A stretch of 44,356 nucleotides of DNA from Dehalococcoidia bacterium. Its GTDB lineage: Bacteria; Chloroflexota; Dehalococcoidia; UBA2979. The stretch covers positions 1 through 44,356 of the forward strand of contig JANQNP010000056.1 of the NCBI GenBank assembly GCA_028279505.1. Reading direction: 5' to 3'. The position numbers and the translations under genes are program-made. Positions 26,036 to 35,106 of this stretch are shown piece after piece (the stretch's first letter is position 1; the number at the start of each line of letters is the position of its first letter). Below the pieces are notes generated by a model, which worked only from the letters and a program-made list of their open reading frames with translations, searched no databases and was not told where the DNA came from.

Positions 26036-26998
26036 TCAGACCGTGGCCATCGCCGGCTGGCCCTTGACGTGGCGGACAACGCAGGCGCGGACAGCCTTCA
26101 CCACCTGTTGCATGCCCCCCTCGCTGCCGTGAAGCATCAACAGGTTGAAGAACCCGTGGATCTGGCCTTCGTGTCGCTGGAAGTTCACCGGAACGCCAGC
26201 TGCTTCCAGCTGTTCGGCGTACTCCTCGCCCTCATCTCGGAGTGGATCGTACTCGGCGGTCATGACCACCGCCGGTGGCAGTCCCGCGAAATCCGACGCA
26301 CGCAGTGGGGATGCATCCGGTTCTAGGCGGCGCGACTCGTCTGGCACGTAGTGATTCCAGAACCACTCCATGCTCTCGCGGCTCAGCGAATACTCCGGTG
26401 CGAGCCCGGCGTACGAGCCGCGATTGAGGTCCGCGTCGGTGACTGGATAGATGAGAAGCTGCAACGCGATCTCCGGCCCCCCGCGGTCACGCGCGCGCTG
26501 CGCCATCACCGCCGCCAGGTTCCCGCCAGCGCTGTCGCCACCAATGATGAGCGGCAGGTCAGCGCGACCAGCGATCCCCTCGAGGTGTGCCGCGGTCCAC
26601 TCGAGCGCGGTCCAGGAGTCTTCCACCGGCGTCGGATACGGGTGTTCTGGTGCGAGCCGGTAGTCGACCAGTACGACTGCGCACGAGGTCCGCTCGGCCA
26701 TCTTGCGGCCAACCGTGTCGTAGCCATCGAGCGAACCGAGCACCCAGCCACCACCGTGGTAGTAGACGATCACCCCGTGCGGCTGTTCGATCGGGGCCAG
26801 AAGGCGCACGGTGATCTCGCCGTCCTCGACGGCAACCGTGTGCTCCTCAACCCTTGCCATCTCCGGGCCCGGGCCGAGCGCCTCGACCATTGCGGGACCG
26901 CGCGCACGCGCCTCCTCGACGGTGCACTCGTACGTTGGTTTCAGGCCAGCTTCGGCGGCCTGCTCCAGGTACCTGGCCGTCCATCGATCAACTGGCAT
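26036..26998 (-). CDS. HSL-family alpha/beta hydrolase (esterase)
   Basis: The 320-residue carboxylesterase of the hormone-sensitive-lipase family has the oxyanion motif HGGGW at 81-85 and nucleophile Ser156 in GDSAGG. An acid residue lies in YDPLRDEG and His in GQIHGFF. The TVEEAR opening and VDYRLAPEHPYPTPVED are standard family segments. It precedes the Baeyer-Villiger gene in the same transcription unit, so the substrate is probably the ester or lactone formed there. The start is ATG with GGAGCG upstream. Confidence 0.93.
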   Translation of the reverse strand: MPVDRWTARYLEQAAEAGLKPTYECTVEEARARGPAMVEALGPGPEMARVEEHTVAVEDGEITVRLLAPIEQPHGVIVYYHGGGWVLGSLDGYDTVGRKMAERTSCAVVLVDYRLAPEHPYPTPVEDSWTALEWTAAHLEGIAGRADLPLIIGGDSAGGNLAAVMAQRARDRGGPEIALQLLIYPVTDADLNRGSYAGLAPEYSLSRESMEWFWNHYVPDESRRLEPDASPLRASDFAGLPPAVVMTAEYDPLRDEGEEYAEQLEAAGVPVNFQRHEGQIHGFFNLLMLHGSEGGMQQVVKAVRACVVRHVKGQPAMATV

Positions 26999-27200
26999 AC
27001 ACGCTCCGCGTTAGGATTCGCGACTAGGACGGGGGAGCACGTTTGTGCTGGTGGCGACGATACGCGTCGCCCGTGACGTGCATCAAGACGCCGAGCGCAC
27101 GCCAGCAGGCTTCCGTCAGGGCCCACCTCGGCGCTCCGAATCGGGGGATTCCCCGTCCTGCTCATCTCGTGAATCGCTGACGATCGGGGCGGGAGACACG

Positions 27201-27647
27201 ATGAACCGGATCGCCTTCGGCCTCGGAATGGTAATGCTGCTGGCTGTGGCCGGTAACGGGCTGATCGCCGTTGCCGGCGCGAACGTGACGCCGCAAAGCT
27301 CGGCAACCATCGAGACGGTCGCCGTGACCGCTCAGGATCTCGCGCCCGCGGCCTGTGCAGGGATGGGCCTGACGAACGTCGTCAGCGGCGCTGGCGTATT
27401 CAGCGGGACCGCGGCCAACGATCTGATCACCGGAAGCGCGGGCGCCGACACGATCGATGGTCAGGGTGGTGCGGACTGCATCGTCGGCGGCGGTGGCGAC
27501 GACGACTTGCAAGGCGACGGCGGGAACGACGTGCTGCTGGGCGGCGGCGGGAACGATGCCCTCGATGGCGGGGCGGACACAGACGTGTGCACGGGCGGTG
27601 GACAGGCCGGCGACACGTTCAACCTCTGTGAGACGGTGAACCCGTAG
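27201..27647 (+). CDS. Small secreted RTX-repeat protein
   Basis: The 148-residue protein has a Sec signal (hydrophobic core about 8-26, likely cleavage near AVAGA). The C-terminal half has a run of glycine-aspartate nonapeptides (SGTAANDLITG, GGADTIDGQGGADC, GGGGDDDLQG, GGNDVLLG) predicted to bind Ca2+ as a beta-roll. Four cysteines could form disulfides and close the roll. The ATG at 27201 is chosen for GGGAG five bases upstream. Only about five repeats are present, far fewer than in the giant RTX gene at the left edge. The role is unknown. Confidence 0.85.
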   Translation: MNRIAFGLGMVMLLAVAGNGLIAVAGANVTPQSSATIETVAVTAQDLAPAACAGMGLTNVVSGAGVFSGTAANDLITGSAGADTIDGQGGADCIVGGGGDDDLQGDGGNDVLLGGGGNDALDGGADTDVCTGGGQAGDTFNLCETVNP

Positions 27648-27666
27648 CCGCCGCTCACCAACTGCG

Positions 27667-28791
27667 CTACACGTCCAGATTCGGGTTGACCAGGTACTTC
27701 TCGCCGGTCGCACGCTGGTTGTAGACGGCGATGTTGTCGAGATCGAGCATTCCGGCTAGCGAGATCGTCTTCGCGTAGCTGCTGGCGAAGGTGGTCTTGA
27801 CCTCGTTGGCGACGCGCTGACGGAGGCGCTCGGCGGCCTCCGGGCCGATGCGGGGGAGGAACGGGGTCAGCAGCCACCCGCCGATCCCCCAGGCCATCCC
27901 GTAGGCGCGACGCAGCTCGGTCGGTGAGGTGTCGAGGCTGCCGTAGATGTAGAGCTGCTTGTGCACGGTGGACCCGTAGCGGCTGAACCCATCTTCGTTC
28001 GCCATCGCCGCCCGCTCCATGGCGGTGAGGATGTCGCTACCGAGGCGACCACCCCCGACGGCGTCGAACGCGAGCGTGGCACCGGTCTCTTGGAGCGCCG
28101 CGGTCAGGTCGTCCATGAAGCCTGGCTCGCTGGAGTCGACGACGTGCTTGGCGCCGATCGACTTCAGCAGCTCGACTTGCTCGGGCTTGCGCACGACGTT
28201 CACCAGCTCGACGCCGTCGGCGATGCAGATCTTCTGAAGCATCTGACCGAGGTTGGAGGCGGCGGCCGTGTGTACCAATGCGCTGTGGCCCTCGAGCTTC
28301 ATGGTCTCCACGAAGCCAAGCGCGGTAAGGGGATTCACGAAGCAGGATGCGCCCTCTTCAGCAGTTGTCCCTTCAGGAAGCTGCAGCACCTGAGCAACGT
28401 TGACTACCCGGAACTGCGAGTACATCTCGCGTCCGAGGGCGGCGACGGTCTTGCCAAGCAGCGCCTGTGCCTCGGGGCTGGATCCGGCCTCGACGACAAC
28501 GCCGGCACCTTCGTTGCCGACAGGCATCGACTCGTCGAAGCGCGCCGCTGCCGAGGGCAGTAGGCCCTCGGGGATTGGCGCGGTGACGACGGTGTCAGCG
28601 CCGCTGCCGGAGACCGTGGCCCTCGACATATCGGCGGGGCCAACGAGGAGGCCGAGGTCTGACGGATTGATCGGCGTCGCCTCGACGCGCACGACGACTT
28701 CGTTCAGGCCGGGCGTGGGTGTCTCGACTTCGACGAGCTTGAGCTCGAGTTGGCCGGCGCTGGAAATGGTGGAGCGGAGCTGAAGGGGCAT
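27667..28791 (-). CDS. Medium-chain dehydrogenase/reductase, zinc-independent type
   Basis: The 374-residue member of the MDR superfamily has N-terminal GroES-like strands with EATPINPSDLGLL and NEGAGVVVEAG. The Rossmann fold has a modified nucleotide loop, HTAAASNLGQML, where family members usually carry AAxxGxG, and then VVRKPEQVELLKSIGAKHVVDS. The NPSD motif and the late position of the cofactor loop fit the enoyl- or quinone-reductase-like subgroup. The altered glycine loop may change cofactor choice. It is convergent with the small RTX gene (about 20 bp between stops). The ATG at 28791 has AGCTGAAGGGG-like Shine-Dalgarno only weakly. Confidence 0.82.
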   Translation of the reverse strand: MPLQLRSTISSAGQLELKLVEVETPTPGLNEVVVRVEATPINPSDLGLLVGPADMSRATVSGSGADTVVTAPIPEGLLPSAAARFDESMPVGNEGAGVVVEAGSSPEAQALLGKTVAALGREMYSQFRVVNVAQVLQLPEGTTAEEGASCFVNPLTALGFVETMKLEGHSALVHTAAASNLGQMLQKICIADGVELVNVVRKPEQVELLKSIGAKHVVDSSEPGFMDDLTAALQETGATLAFDAVGGGRLGSDILTAMERAAMANEDGFSRYGSTVHKQLYIYGSLDTSPTELRRAYGMAWGIGGWLLTPFLPRIGPEAAERLRQRVANEVKTTFASSYAKTISLAGMLDLDNIAVYNQRATGEKYLVNPNLDV

Positions 28792-29095
28792 GAACGGCCT
28801 CGATGGGTGGGCGCTGGAGATCGGTTCGAATGTGCGTGGCACTCGATCGTATCTCACGTGTCGATGGGCTCGACCGTGTAGGCCATCGGACGGAGTGGCG
28901 GCGGGACGCACCGCTTCTGGCCATCGCGAGCTGGCTACGTCATCGGCTCGGTGAACCCATGACCAGCGCCGCCCGCGCGGGTCGGAACCGACCAACGTCA
29001 TGCGCTTCCGATCGGCTCCGATAGTTACTCTGGAATCGGGAACGGTGGTCGATCGCTGAATCTGGTCGCGGTCGGGCCGGCAGGGAGCGCGAGCG
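28792..29095. other. 304-bp divergent intergenic region
   Basis: It lies between the reductase (minus) and the third sulfotransferase (plus), and both promoters must be here. I saw no convincing -35/-10 pair, no strong dyad and no small gene. Confidence 0.4.
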
Positions 29096-29986
29096 GTGAT
29101 CGGTCCGGACTTCATCATCATTGGCGCGATGAAATCGGCGACGACAACGCTGCACGAGCAGCTAGCTCGTCAGCCGGGAATCACGATGTCTGATCCGAAG
29201 GAGCCTGGCTTCTTCAGTCACGATGAGCACTACCGGCAAGGCTGGGCTCGGTATGAGCGGCAGTTACGACGGACCCCGGAGACCATGCTCAACGGCGAAT
29301 CCTCGACCTACTACACGAAGTTGCCGACGTATCCCGAAACTGTCGATCGCATGGCGCGGGACCTGCCGGACACAACGAGATTCATCTACGTCATGCGCCA
29401 TCCCGTCGATCGGCTCATCTCCCACTACCAGCATGAGTGGCTGAGGGGTTCGGCCCATGGAGATATCCACCAGACGCTCAGATCCGACCGGACGTTGGTG
29501 GCGTACTCGTGCTACTCGATGCAGCTGGAGCCGTACCTACGTACGTTCGGCCCCGAGCGGGTGCTCCCTGTCTTCCAGGCGGCGCTCAGGGTGCGACCTC
29601 AGGCCGAGCTAGAGCGCATCTGCCAGTTCATCGGTTACCCAAGCCGGCCAACCTGGCTCAGCGGCAGCGACGAAAACGTCTCGGCCGAGCGGCTCCGGCG
29701 CGATCCACGTCGACAGTTTCTGGCGTCACTGCCCGGGTTTGGCCTGGTCCGACGAGTCACCCCGCCGGGTCTGGAGCGCCGTGTGCGTGCGCTCTGGCAG
29801 CGACGCGATGTTCCGACGCTAACGGCGGAGGAACTCGAGGAGTTACAGGAAGTCTTCAATCGCGACCTGGCGATCCTCGGGAGCTGGCTGGCCCTCGACT
29901 TGACCTGCGAACGCTTCGACGAGCTGGCGGCTGCGGCAACGCCGGATTGGTCAGCCGTCGCGCCACGGACCGCCGCTGTCCCGTAG
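29096..29986 (+). CDS. Sulfotransferase, heparan/NodH-like group
   Basis: The 296-residue PAPS-dependent sulfotransferase is of a different branch from the pair at 8.4-10.3 kb. The 5'-phosphosulfate loop is GAMKSATTTL (10-19), followed by the KEPGFF motif (35-40) that marks the heparan-sulfate and lipochitin-type enzymes. The 3'-phosphate motif is RHPVDRLISHY (101-111). A basic Arg-rich C-terminal part may bind an acidic glycan. The start is GTG, with AGGGAG about nine bases upstream. The two GNAT-type genes that follow on the opposite strand suggest glycan or lipid modification. Confidence 0.9.
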   Translation: MIGPDFIIIGAMKSATTTLHEQLARQPGITMSDPKEPGFFSHDEHYRQGWARYERQLRRTPETMLNGESSTYYTKLPTYPETVDRMARDLPDTTRFIYVMRHPVDRLISHYQHEWLRGSAHGDIHQTLRSDRTLVAYSCYSMQLEPYLRTFGPERVLPVFQAALRVRPQAELERICQFIGYPSRPTWLSGSDENVSAERLRRDPRRQFLASLPGFGLVRRVTPPGLERRVRALWQRRDVPTLTAEELEELQEVFNRDLAILGSWLALDLTCERFDELAAAATPDWSAVAPRTAAVP

Positions 29987-30048
29987 GAGGCGCCGGGCGA
30001 ATCGGACTCCTCTTCGATGTTGGCTTTTTCCCAACGATGGGTCCGCGG

Positions 30049-31329
30049 CTAGACATCGTCCGAGTCGGCGAGGACGTGGTGGATCCGTGCGTCCTCGAGA
30101 TCGAGGAATGCGAGGTCAGCGTCCGGCGTGTCGCGGGGTGCGATCAGCTCGCCGGCCTGGTTGCCGACGTCGAAGAAGCCGGCCCGCTTCAACGCCGAGC
30201 CGTACGGGTGATGTTTCGGCAGTCTGGTGACGAGCGACGCCGCACCACCTGATTTCGCGAGCTGAACGGCGTCCCTGATCAGCGTCTCGGCGACGGCCAC
30301 CTCCCCAGGTAGCGCGAGGATGTCCGCCAGGTACGCTTCACCGTTGTGCACTCTCGTCACGGCGTAGCCGAGGGGTTCTTGTTCGTTTGCCAGCCGGGTG
30401 GCGATGCGGACGGTGAAGGGGCCAGCGCGATCGTCGCAGTAACGCCAGTTCAGGTAGCTGACTGGCCGTTCGCCGTAGAACTCGAACTGACTCAACGCCC
30501 GATTGACGAACAGGGCATGGCGATCCTCGAATCGACCGATCGTCGTGATCGCCCATCCATCGGGCCGGGTCGCCCTCCGGCGGGCGAGCAGCGCACCGAG
30601 CGCCCGCTGTGCATGGCGCGCGTAGCCGAGGAGGCGGCCGCGCTTCGTCTGGTCGCGTTCGCGCAGGACGCGCGAGGTATTGCTGACCACCGCTGGTTGC
30701 GAGGGCTGGCCTCGCCGAACCGTCCGACGGAGTCCGTTGACAACCAGGCGGCGCAGTGACTGGGCAACGCGGCGGAATGGGCGGACTCGCAGGATCCGGA
30801 CGTAGTCGTGCGTCTCATTCGCTGGTGCACGTTCGCCGCGCGCGATCGCGCGGGTCCGGTCGCTGGGGTGCGTGAAGTACTCGAACGAGAAGTCCTCGGA
30901 CGGATGCCAGTCGCGGCCCGCGAACGGATCGAAGGCCTCGCGGATCCCACGTCGCTGCCACCCCGGGAGCCGGCAGAGGTCGTACGCAGCACGAGTGACG
31001 TAAGGGCGACCCTGGAGCATCCAGATGCGTCGCACCGAACCGGCGAATCCTACGACCCGTCTCTCGGAATCGAGTGTCAAACCGACCGTGACCCCGGTCG
31101 GTCGATCGCGGTACTTCCAGTCGAAGTGATCCGCGGGCGCGACGGGGAGGCGGTGCCAGCTCACGTCGTGGTTGAACGCCACGGCAATCACCCCCAGGAC
31201 CTCGTCGCGCAGCGCGGGAGGAAGGTCGCGGGCGTCCATCCAGCGGCGGGACAGCCCAACCTCGGGGACGTCGTAGCTCCCCTCGGATGGGGCGACTGGA
31301 CTCACGGCTCCCGAGGTGTTCTGGGGCAT
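30049..31329 (-). CDS. GNAT-like N-acetyltransferase, two-domain type (A)
   Basis: The 426-residue cytosolic protein is built from two GNAT-like halves. The first (about 25-170) shows the VGFAGSVRRIW strand and a DLCRLPGWQRRGI segment resembling the acetyl-CoA loop R/QxxGxG/A. The second (about 270-400) has GYAVTRV and a DILALPGEV element, and a basic Arg-rich linker joins them. FSYLNWRY-like and C-terminal LAFLDLEDARIH motifs are shared with the neighbouring gene B. Such proteins occur beside polysaccharide or lipid modification genes, but the substrate is unknown. The gene lies 205 bp downstream of B on the same strand. Confidence 0.7.
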   Translation of the reverse strand: MPQNTSGAVSPVAPSEGSYDVPEVGLSRRWMDARDLPPALRDEVLGVIAVAFNHDVSWHRLPVAPADHFDWKYRDRPTGVTVGLTLDSERRVVGFAGSVRRIWMLQGRPYVTRAAYDLCRLPGWQRRGIREAFDPFAGRDWHPSEDFSFEYFTHPSDRTRAIARGERAPANETHDYVRILRVRPFRRVAQSLRRLVVNGLRRTVRRGQPSQPAVVSNTSRVLRERDQTKRGRLLGYARHAQRALGALLARRRATRPDGWAITTIGRFEDRHALFVNRALSQFEFYGERPVSYLNWRYCDDRAGPFTVRIATRLANEQEPLGYAVTRVHNGEAYLADILALPGEVAVAETLIRDAVQLAKSGGAASLVTRLPKHHPYGSALKRAGFFDVGNQAGELIAPRDTPDADLAFLDLEDARIHHVLADSDDV

Positions 31330-31534
31330 CTAGCGACTGTCAATGCTGCGAGCGGGGGTGGCAAGTGGCGAGGAGTCGCTCGCGGATTGCGCGCGGAGTG
31401 AGTCATGGCCCTCTCGCGATGAGAGGTTGAGGCGACGCCACCTCTCGTGTCCGGCGACCGCGTGATCGCTCGTTCGTGGGGCACTCACCGTTGTGCACCT
31501 ACGCTGGCCGAGAGTTCGAGCGCTGGATCTATGG

Positions 31535-32656
31535 CTAGATGAAGTCCGTGTCTCCGTAGGTGAAATGGATGGAGGCGTCCGACCGCTCGAGGAACGCGAG
31601 TTCCTCCGCCGGCATCGATACCGCCCGGTAGACGATCGAGGTGCCACCGAGCGGGACGAAGCCGCGCGCCTGAAACGCCGCCCGGTAAGGATGATCCTCG
31701 GCAAGCCAGCCGGAGACCGCCGCAGAGCCAGCAATCTCAGCATGTTGGACAATCTCGTCGAGGAGTGCGCCGGCCACAGAGGGTTCATCCTCGTCAACGA
31801 GGATGTCGGCGAGGTGGGTAGTCTCGGCCCGCTCGATGCAGACGACATAGCCCAACACCTCTGTCTCGCGTTCGGCGACGAGGATGGTGAAGCTTCCGCT
31901 TCGTCGGTCGGCGTACCGCCAGTTGAGGAACGCGCGGGTCCGCTCCGGTACGAACTCGAAGCCTGCAACTGCGCGGGCGCAGAACTGGTCGAATCGCTGA
32001 TCGAAGCTGTCGATCTCGCGGATGGCGCATGCGGTGGCGTGGCCTCGCTGGCCGCGAGCTCGCAGCTGCGCGAGGCGAGACGCGGCGCGTAGCCGGAGCG
32101 TCGCGATCAGCGTCGGGAGGCGACCGCTCTCCGCTCGAGCCACGCGTGACGCGTCGAGCGGCAGCACCATCGGTCGAACCGCGTTGCCGAATGCCTCGGT
32201 GCCACCGCCGAGCCGCCGGCGGCCGCGGATCATGTGCGGATTATTGCTGTCGTCGATCGAGAGGTCGAACCGCGACTGGTAGGTACCGTACATCAGCTCT
32301 TGGGTTGCCCGATTCGCACCCCGCCCCTGGAACGCCGGATCAACGGCGGCGTCAACGAAGTGAACGAAGAGCTTCGGTTCCCCTCGGACGAGGACTCGCC
32401 GCACCAGCACCGTGCGACAGCCCGCGAGCTGACCGTCGACCTCCGCGGCGAGGAACGCGGGGAACCCGGGGATCGGGCCGCTGGCCTTCCACGCGAGATG
32501 GTCCACCGCGGAGACATCATCGCGAAGTGAGACTTGCGGCCAGCGGCCGAAGGCCCGGTCCAACACGGCGACGGCCTGATTTAGGAACGTTGGCGTGACG
32601 TCGTCATGCTCGACCGCACGTGCCACAACGTCATCAGGCATGTCCGGACGGTACAT
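31535..32656 (-). CDS. GNAT-like N-acetyltransferase, two-domain type (B)
   Basis: This is a paralogue of gene A with about 373 residues from the ATG at 32656. The frame stays open to an ATG at 32797, but the extra 47 residues look unconserved and no start has a strong Shine-Dalgarno. FVDAAVDPAFQGRGANRATQ is a clear acetyl-CoA binding motif (V-x-P-x-x-Q-G-R-G). The second half has RAFLNWRYADRRSG, GYVVCIERAE and ADILVDEDEP, and the end reads EELAFLERSDASIHF. The order of elements matches A throughout. Divergent from the regulator at 32906. Confidence 0.72.
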   Translation of the reverse strand: MYRPDMPDDVVARAVEHDDVTPTFLNQAVAVLDRAFGRWPQVSLRDDVSAVDHLAWKASGPIPGFPAFLAAEVDGQLAGCRTVLVRRVLVRGEPKLFVHFVDAAVDPAFQGRGANRATQELMYGTYQSRFDLSIDDSNNPHMIRGRRRLGGGTEAFGNAVRPMVLPLDASRVARAESGRLPTLIATLRLRAASRLAQLRARGQRGHATACAIREIDSFDQRFDQFCARAVAGFEFVPERTRAFLNWRYADRRSGSFTILVAERETEVLGYVVCIERAETTHLADILVDEDEPSVAGALLDEIVQHAEIAGSAAVSGWLAEDHPYRAAFQARGFVPLGGTSIVYRAVSMPAEELAFLERSDASIHFTYGDTDFI

Positions 32657-32905
32657 CGTCTCGCTGCGGGACGGGTGCACGGGTGTCGATCTGACGGCCG
32701 CCCGTTCCCTCATTCTCGGCAGCCGGGATCGTGAGATCGTTTGCCGTCGACCGGTCGTATTGATCACGAAATAGTCACAAACAGAGCGATCAGTCATTTG
32801 ACGGTGGTTCTAAAGGTGATTTATCTCAGCGATGTGTCGCCCAGTTTCCTCACTCTCCGTACCATCTAGTGACCTTGGTCCCTATACGGCAATCCGATCC
32901 TCTGG

Positions 32906-33670
32906 ATGGAGCGGTGGGCATCAGTGTTGGGAGAGCGTATCTCAAGCGAATCGCGTCCCGATGACTGGTTAATAGGCCCGGACGGTCTTCGTCTCAGTTG
33001 GTCGCGTCGCCGTGCCTTCGCGGGCTCGCGTGAGCTGCCGTTGACGAAGACGACGTTCGACGTCCTGGCGCTGTTGCTCAGCCGGCACGGTGAAGCGGTG
33101 ACGATCGAAGAGCTCGTGCGCGAAGTGTGGGGCTACGAGGACATCGGCCGATCCGGCTTCGCTCGCACCGCCGTCTACCGCCTTCGTAAGGAGTTACGAG
33201 CCGCTGGCATCGATGACCCGATCGAGGCGATTCGTGGCGTTGGCTTTCGGATCGCCGACGAGCAGTCCGAAGCCGATGCGGAGGAGGATGCTCGGGCGAC
33301 CTTCAATTCGCACGAGGCGCTGATGTTCGCGGCCACCGCGATCTTCGTGGTGAGTCCTGACCAGCAGGTCCTCTGGGCGAATCACGCCGCGGAACGTCTG
33401 AGCGGCTACAGCCTGGACGAGCTGTGTGCTCTTCCGTCGACCGCGGAGCTGGCGGGTGGCACCAACCCAGAGGTGTATGAGCGATTCCGTGAGTTGATCC
33501 GATCTGGCCAGACGCTGCAGGGACCGGCAAAGACCCGTCAGAAAGACGGGACCGTACTCGATCTTCCTGCGTCCTGGAAGCCGGTCTTCGACGCGGATGG
33601 CGAGCTGTTGTACACGATCGTCGAGTTCTGGTCGGAGAGCGGCGAGATCGTGGTTCAGCGAGCAGGTTAG
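32906..33670 (+). CDS. OmpR-type winged-helix DNA-binding protein with C-terminal PAS domain
   Basis: The 254-residue transcription factor carries a trans_reg_C winged helix (about 25-116: LTKTTFDVLALLLSRHGEAV, VREVWGY, AVYRLRKEL, IRGVGFRI) at the N-terminal end. A PAS domain follows (about 136-250: ALMFAATAIFVVSPDQQVLWANHAAERLSGYS, KDGTVLDLPASWKPV). No receiver domain is present, so it is not a phospho-regulated response regulator. Ligand or redox input through PAS is more likely. It is divergent from GNAT gene B, whose promoter it may control. The ATG has no good Shine-Dalgarno. Confidence 0.8.
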   Translation: MERWASVLGERISSESRPDDWLIGPDGLRLSWSRRRAFAGSRELPLTKTTFDVLALLLSRHGEAVTIEELVREVWGYEDIGRSGFARTAVYRLRKELRAAGIDDPIEAIRGVGFRIADEQSEADAEEDARATFNSHEALMFAATAIFVVSPDQQVLWANHAAERLSGYSLDELCALPSTAELAGGTNPEVYERFRELIRSGQTLQGPAKTRQKDGTVLDLPASWKPVFDADGELLYTIVEFWSESGEIVVQRAG

Positions 33671-33746
33671 TCCCGCCGCAGACCCCGTTCGACATACCCC
33701 GGCTCGGCGGCGCCTATCCTCCATCGGTAACGAGGAGGTGGTCGAG

Positions 33747-34994
33747 ATGACCGAGCCCGGTGGCTCCGGCACGCCCTTCAGCGCCCGCAGCTACGAATGG
33801 CGCCTGCATTCCGACCACGAAGCGGTTGAGCGTCACCTGGAGACCGAGGTGACTCGCGCCGGCGCGCGTCGCGCCTTCGTGATCGCCTCGCCCTCGATCG
33901 CGTCGAGGACAAACACGATCGACCGCATCGCAGCGACGCTCGCCGACCGCTACGCCGGCGCCTTCGCCGGGATCGAGGTGGACTCGACTTACCGCTCCGT
34001 TGCTGCCGCGACCGATGCGGCGCGCGAAGCGGAGCCGGATCTCCTGATCGCCGTCGGCGGCGGGAGTGTGATCGTCGGGGCGCGCGTTGTGGACGTCTAC
34101 CTCTGTGAGGATGGCGATCCATTCGAGCTGATGACGCAGTATCCGGAGGGGCGGCCGGCGGTCAGCCCGCGACTGATGGCGCCAAAGCTGCCGATCGTCA
34201 ATATCCCGACGACGCCCACCAGCGCGATCAACCGCGCCGGGTCGGGCCTGGCGAACCCTGAGCTCGATCATCGGATGGAGTACTTCGATCCGAAAACGCG
34301 CCCAGTCGCGATTCTCTGGGACTGGCAGGCGCTTCGGGCGACGCCATTGCCGGTGATGCGCTCCACAGCCACCACGACCTTCGCCGGTGCCGTTTCCGCT
34401 GCTGCAGCTGCTGAGGCCAATCCGCTCGTCGAGGGCGACCGCGCTCAGATCCTGCGTCTCGCTCGCCGCGCCTACCCGCGACTGATCACGGACCCGGACG
34501 CGATCGCGCCTCGGATCGACCTGTGCGCAGCCGCGCTGCTACAGAACCGCTCGGCGGATGACGGCGCCTCCGGTGGAATCGGGACCCGCGACCCGGTGTT
34601 CGGTGGCGACTACGCGATCTCGACGGCGTTGCACGTGCTCTACCCGGCCATCGGGCAGGGCGAATCCACCTCGGTCTTGCAAGCGACGGTCGCGCGTCGC
34701 GCTGCAGCGTCGGGTCTAGTAGACGCGGAGGCATCGCGGCGAGTTGCCGAGCTCCTTGACGCGTGGCGGGCCGGAATGACCGGGGCCGACGCAACGATGG
34801 CCGCGGCGGAGGCGATCGACGAGACGTACCGTGCCGCGGGGATGCCGGTGCGCATCCGCGACCTCAAGGTCCCTCGAGAGGACTTCGGCCGGATCGCCGA
34901 GGCGACGCTGAAGAACTTCAACGCGAACCAGGGGACGCGAAGCCCCGCGGAGCGCCGGCAGCAAACGCTCGAACTCCTTGAGGCCTGTTGGTGA
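33747..34994 (+). CDS. Iron-containing alcohol dehydrogenase fold protein
   Basis: The 415-residue protein has the layout of group III dehydrogenases: AFVIASPSI strand, AVGGGSVIVGARVVDV (GGGS NAD(P) loop, 104-107), NIPTTPTSA and EANPLVEGDRAQ helix. The metal-ligand positions look lost. The DxxxH pair of the DALxHAxE motif aligns with TTFAGAVS (210-217). In the second pair region TALHVLYPAIGQGE (293-306) only His296 is left and Gln replaces the last histidine. It may therefore work without Fe/Zn or on a different substrate. The ATG at 33747 follows GAGGAGGTG. Confidence 0.78.
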   Translation: MTEPGGSGTPFSARSYEWRLHSDHEAVERHLETEVTRAGARRAFVIASPSIASRTNTIDRIAATLADRYAGAFAGIEVDSTYRSVAAATDAAREAEPDLLIAVGGGSVIVGARVVDVYLCEDGDPFELMTQYPEGRPAVSPRLMAPKLPIVNIPTTPTSAINRAGSGLANPELDHRMEYFDPKTRPVAILWDWQALRATPLPVMRSTATTTFAGAVSAAAAAEANPLVEGDRAQILRLARRAYPRLITDPDAIAPRIDLCAAALLQNRSADDGASGGIGTRDPVFGGDYAISTALHVLYPAIGQGESTSVLQATVARRAAASGLVDAEASRRVAELLDAWRAGMTGADATMAAAEAIDETYRAAGMPVRIRDLKVPREDFGRIAEATLKNFNANQGTRSPAERRQQTLELLEACW

Positions 34995-35106
34995 GACAGA
35001 CGTAGGCTCTCGCGGAGTTCCGCCTCGTAGAGCTCGGTCCTCAGTTCACGTGGTCTGACTCGGGCTCGGGGTCGTTGCCCTGCGGCGGAGGTGGGCTGAT
35101 TCCTCG

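Noticed and set aside
32798..32826. TTGACG-17-TTATCT as promoter of the winged-helix/PAS gene
   Set aside because: The -10 match is poor and it sits about 80 bp from the start; too weak to annotate.
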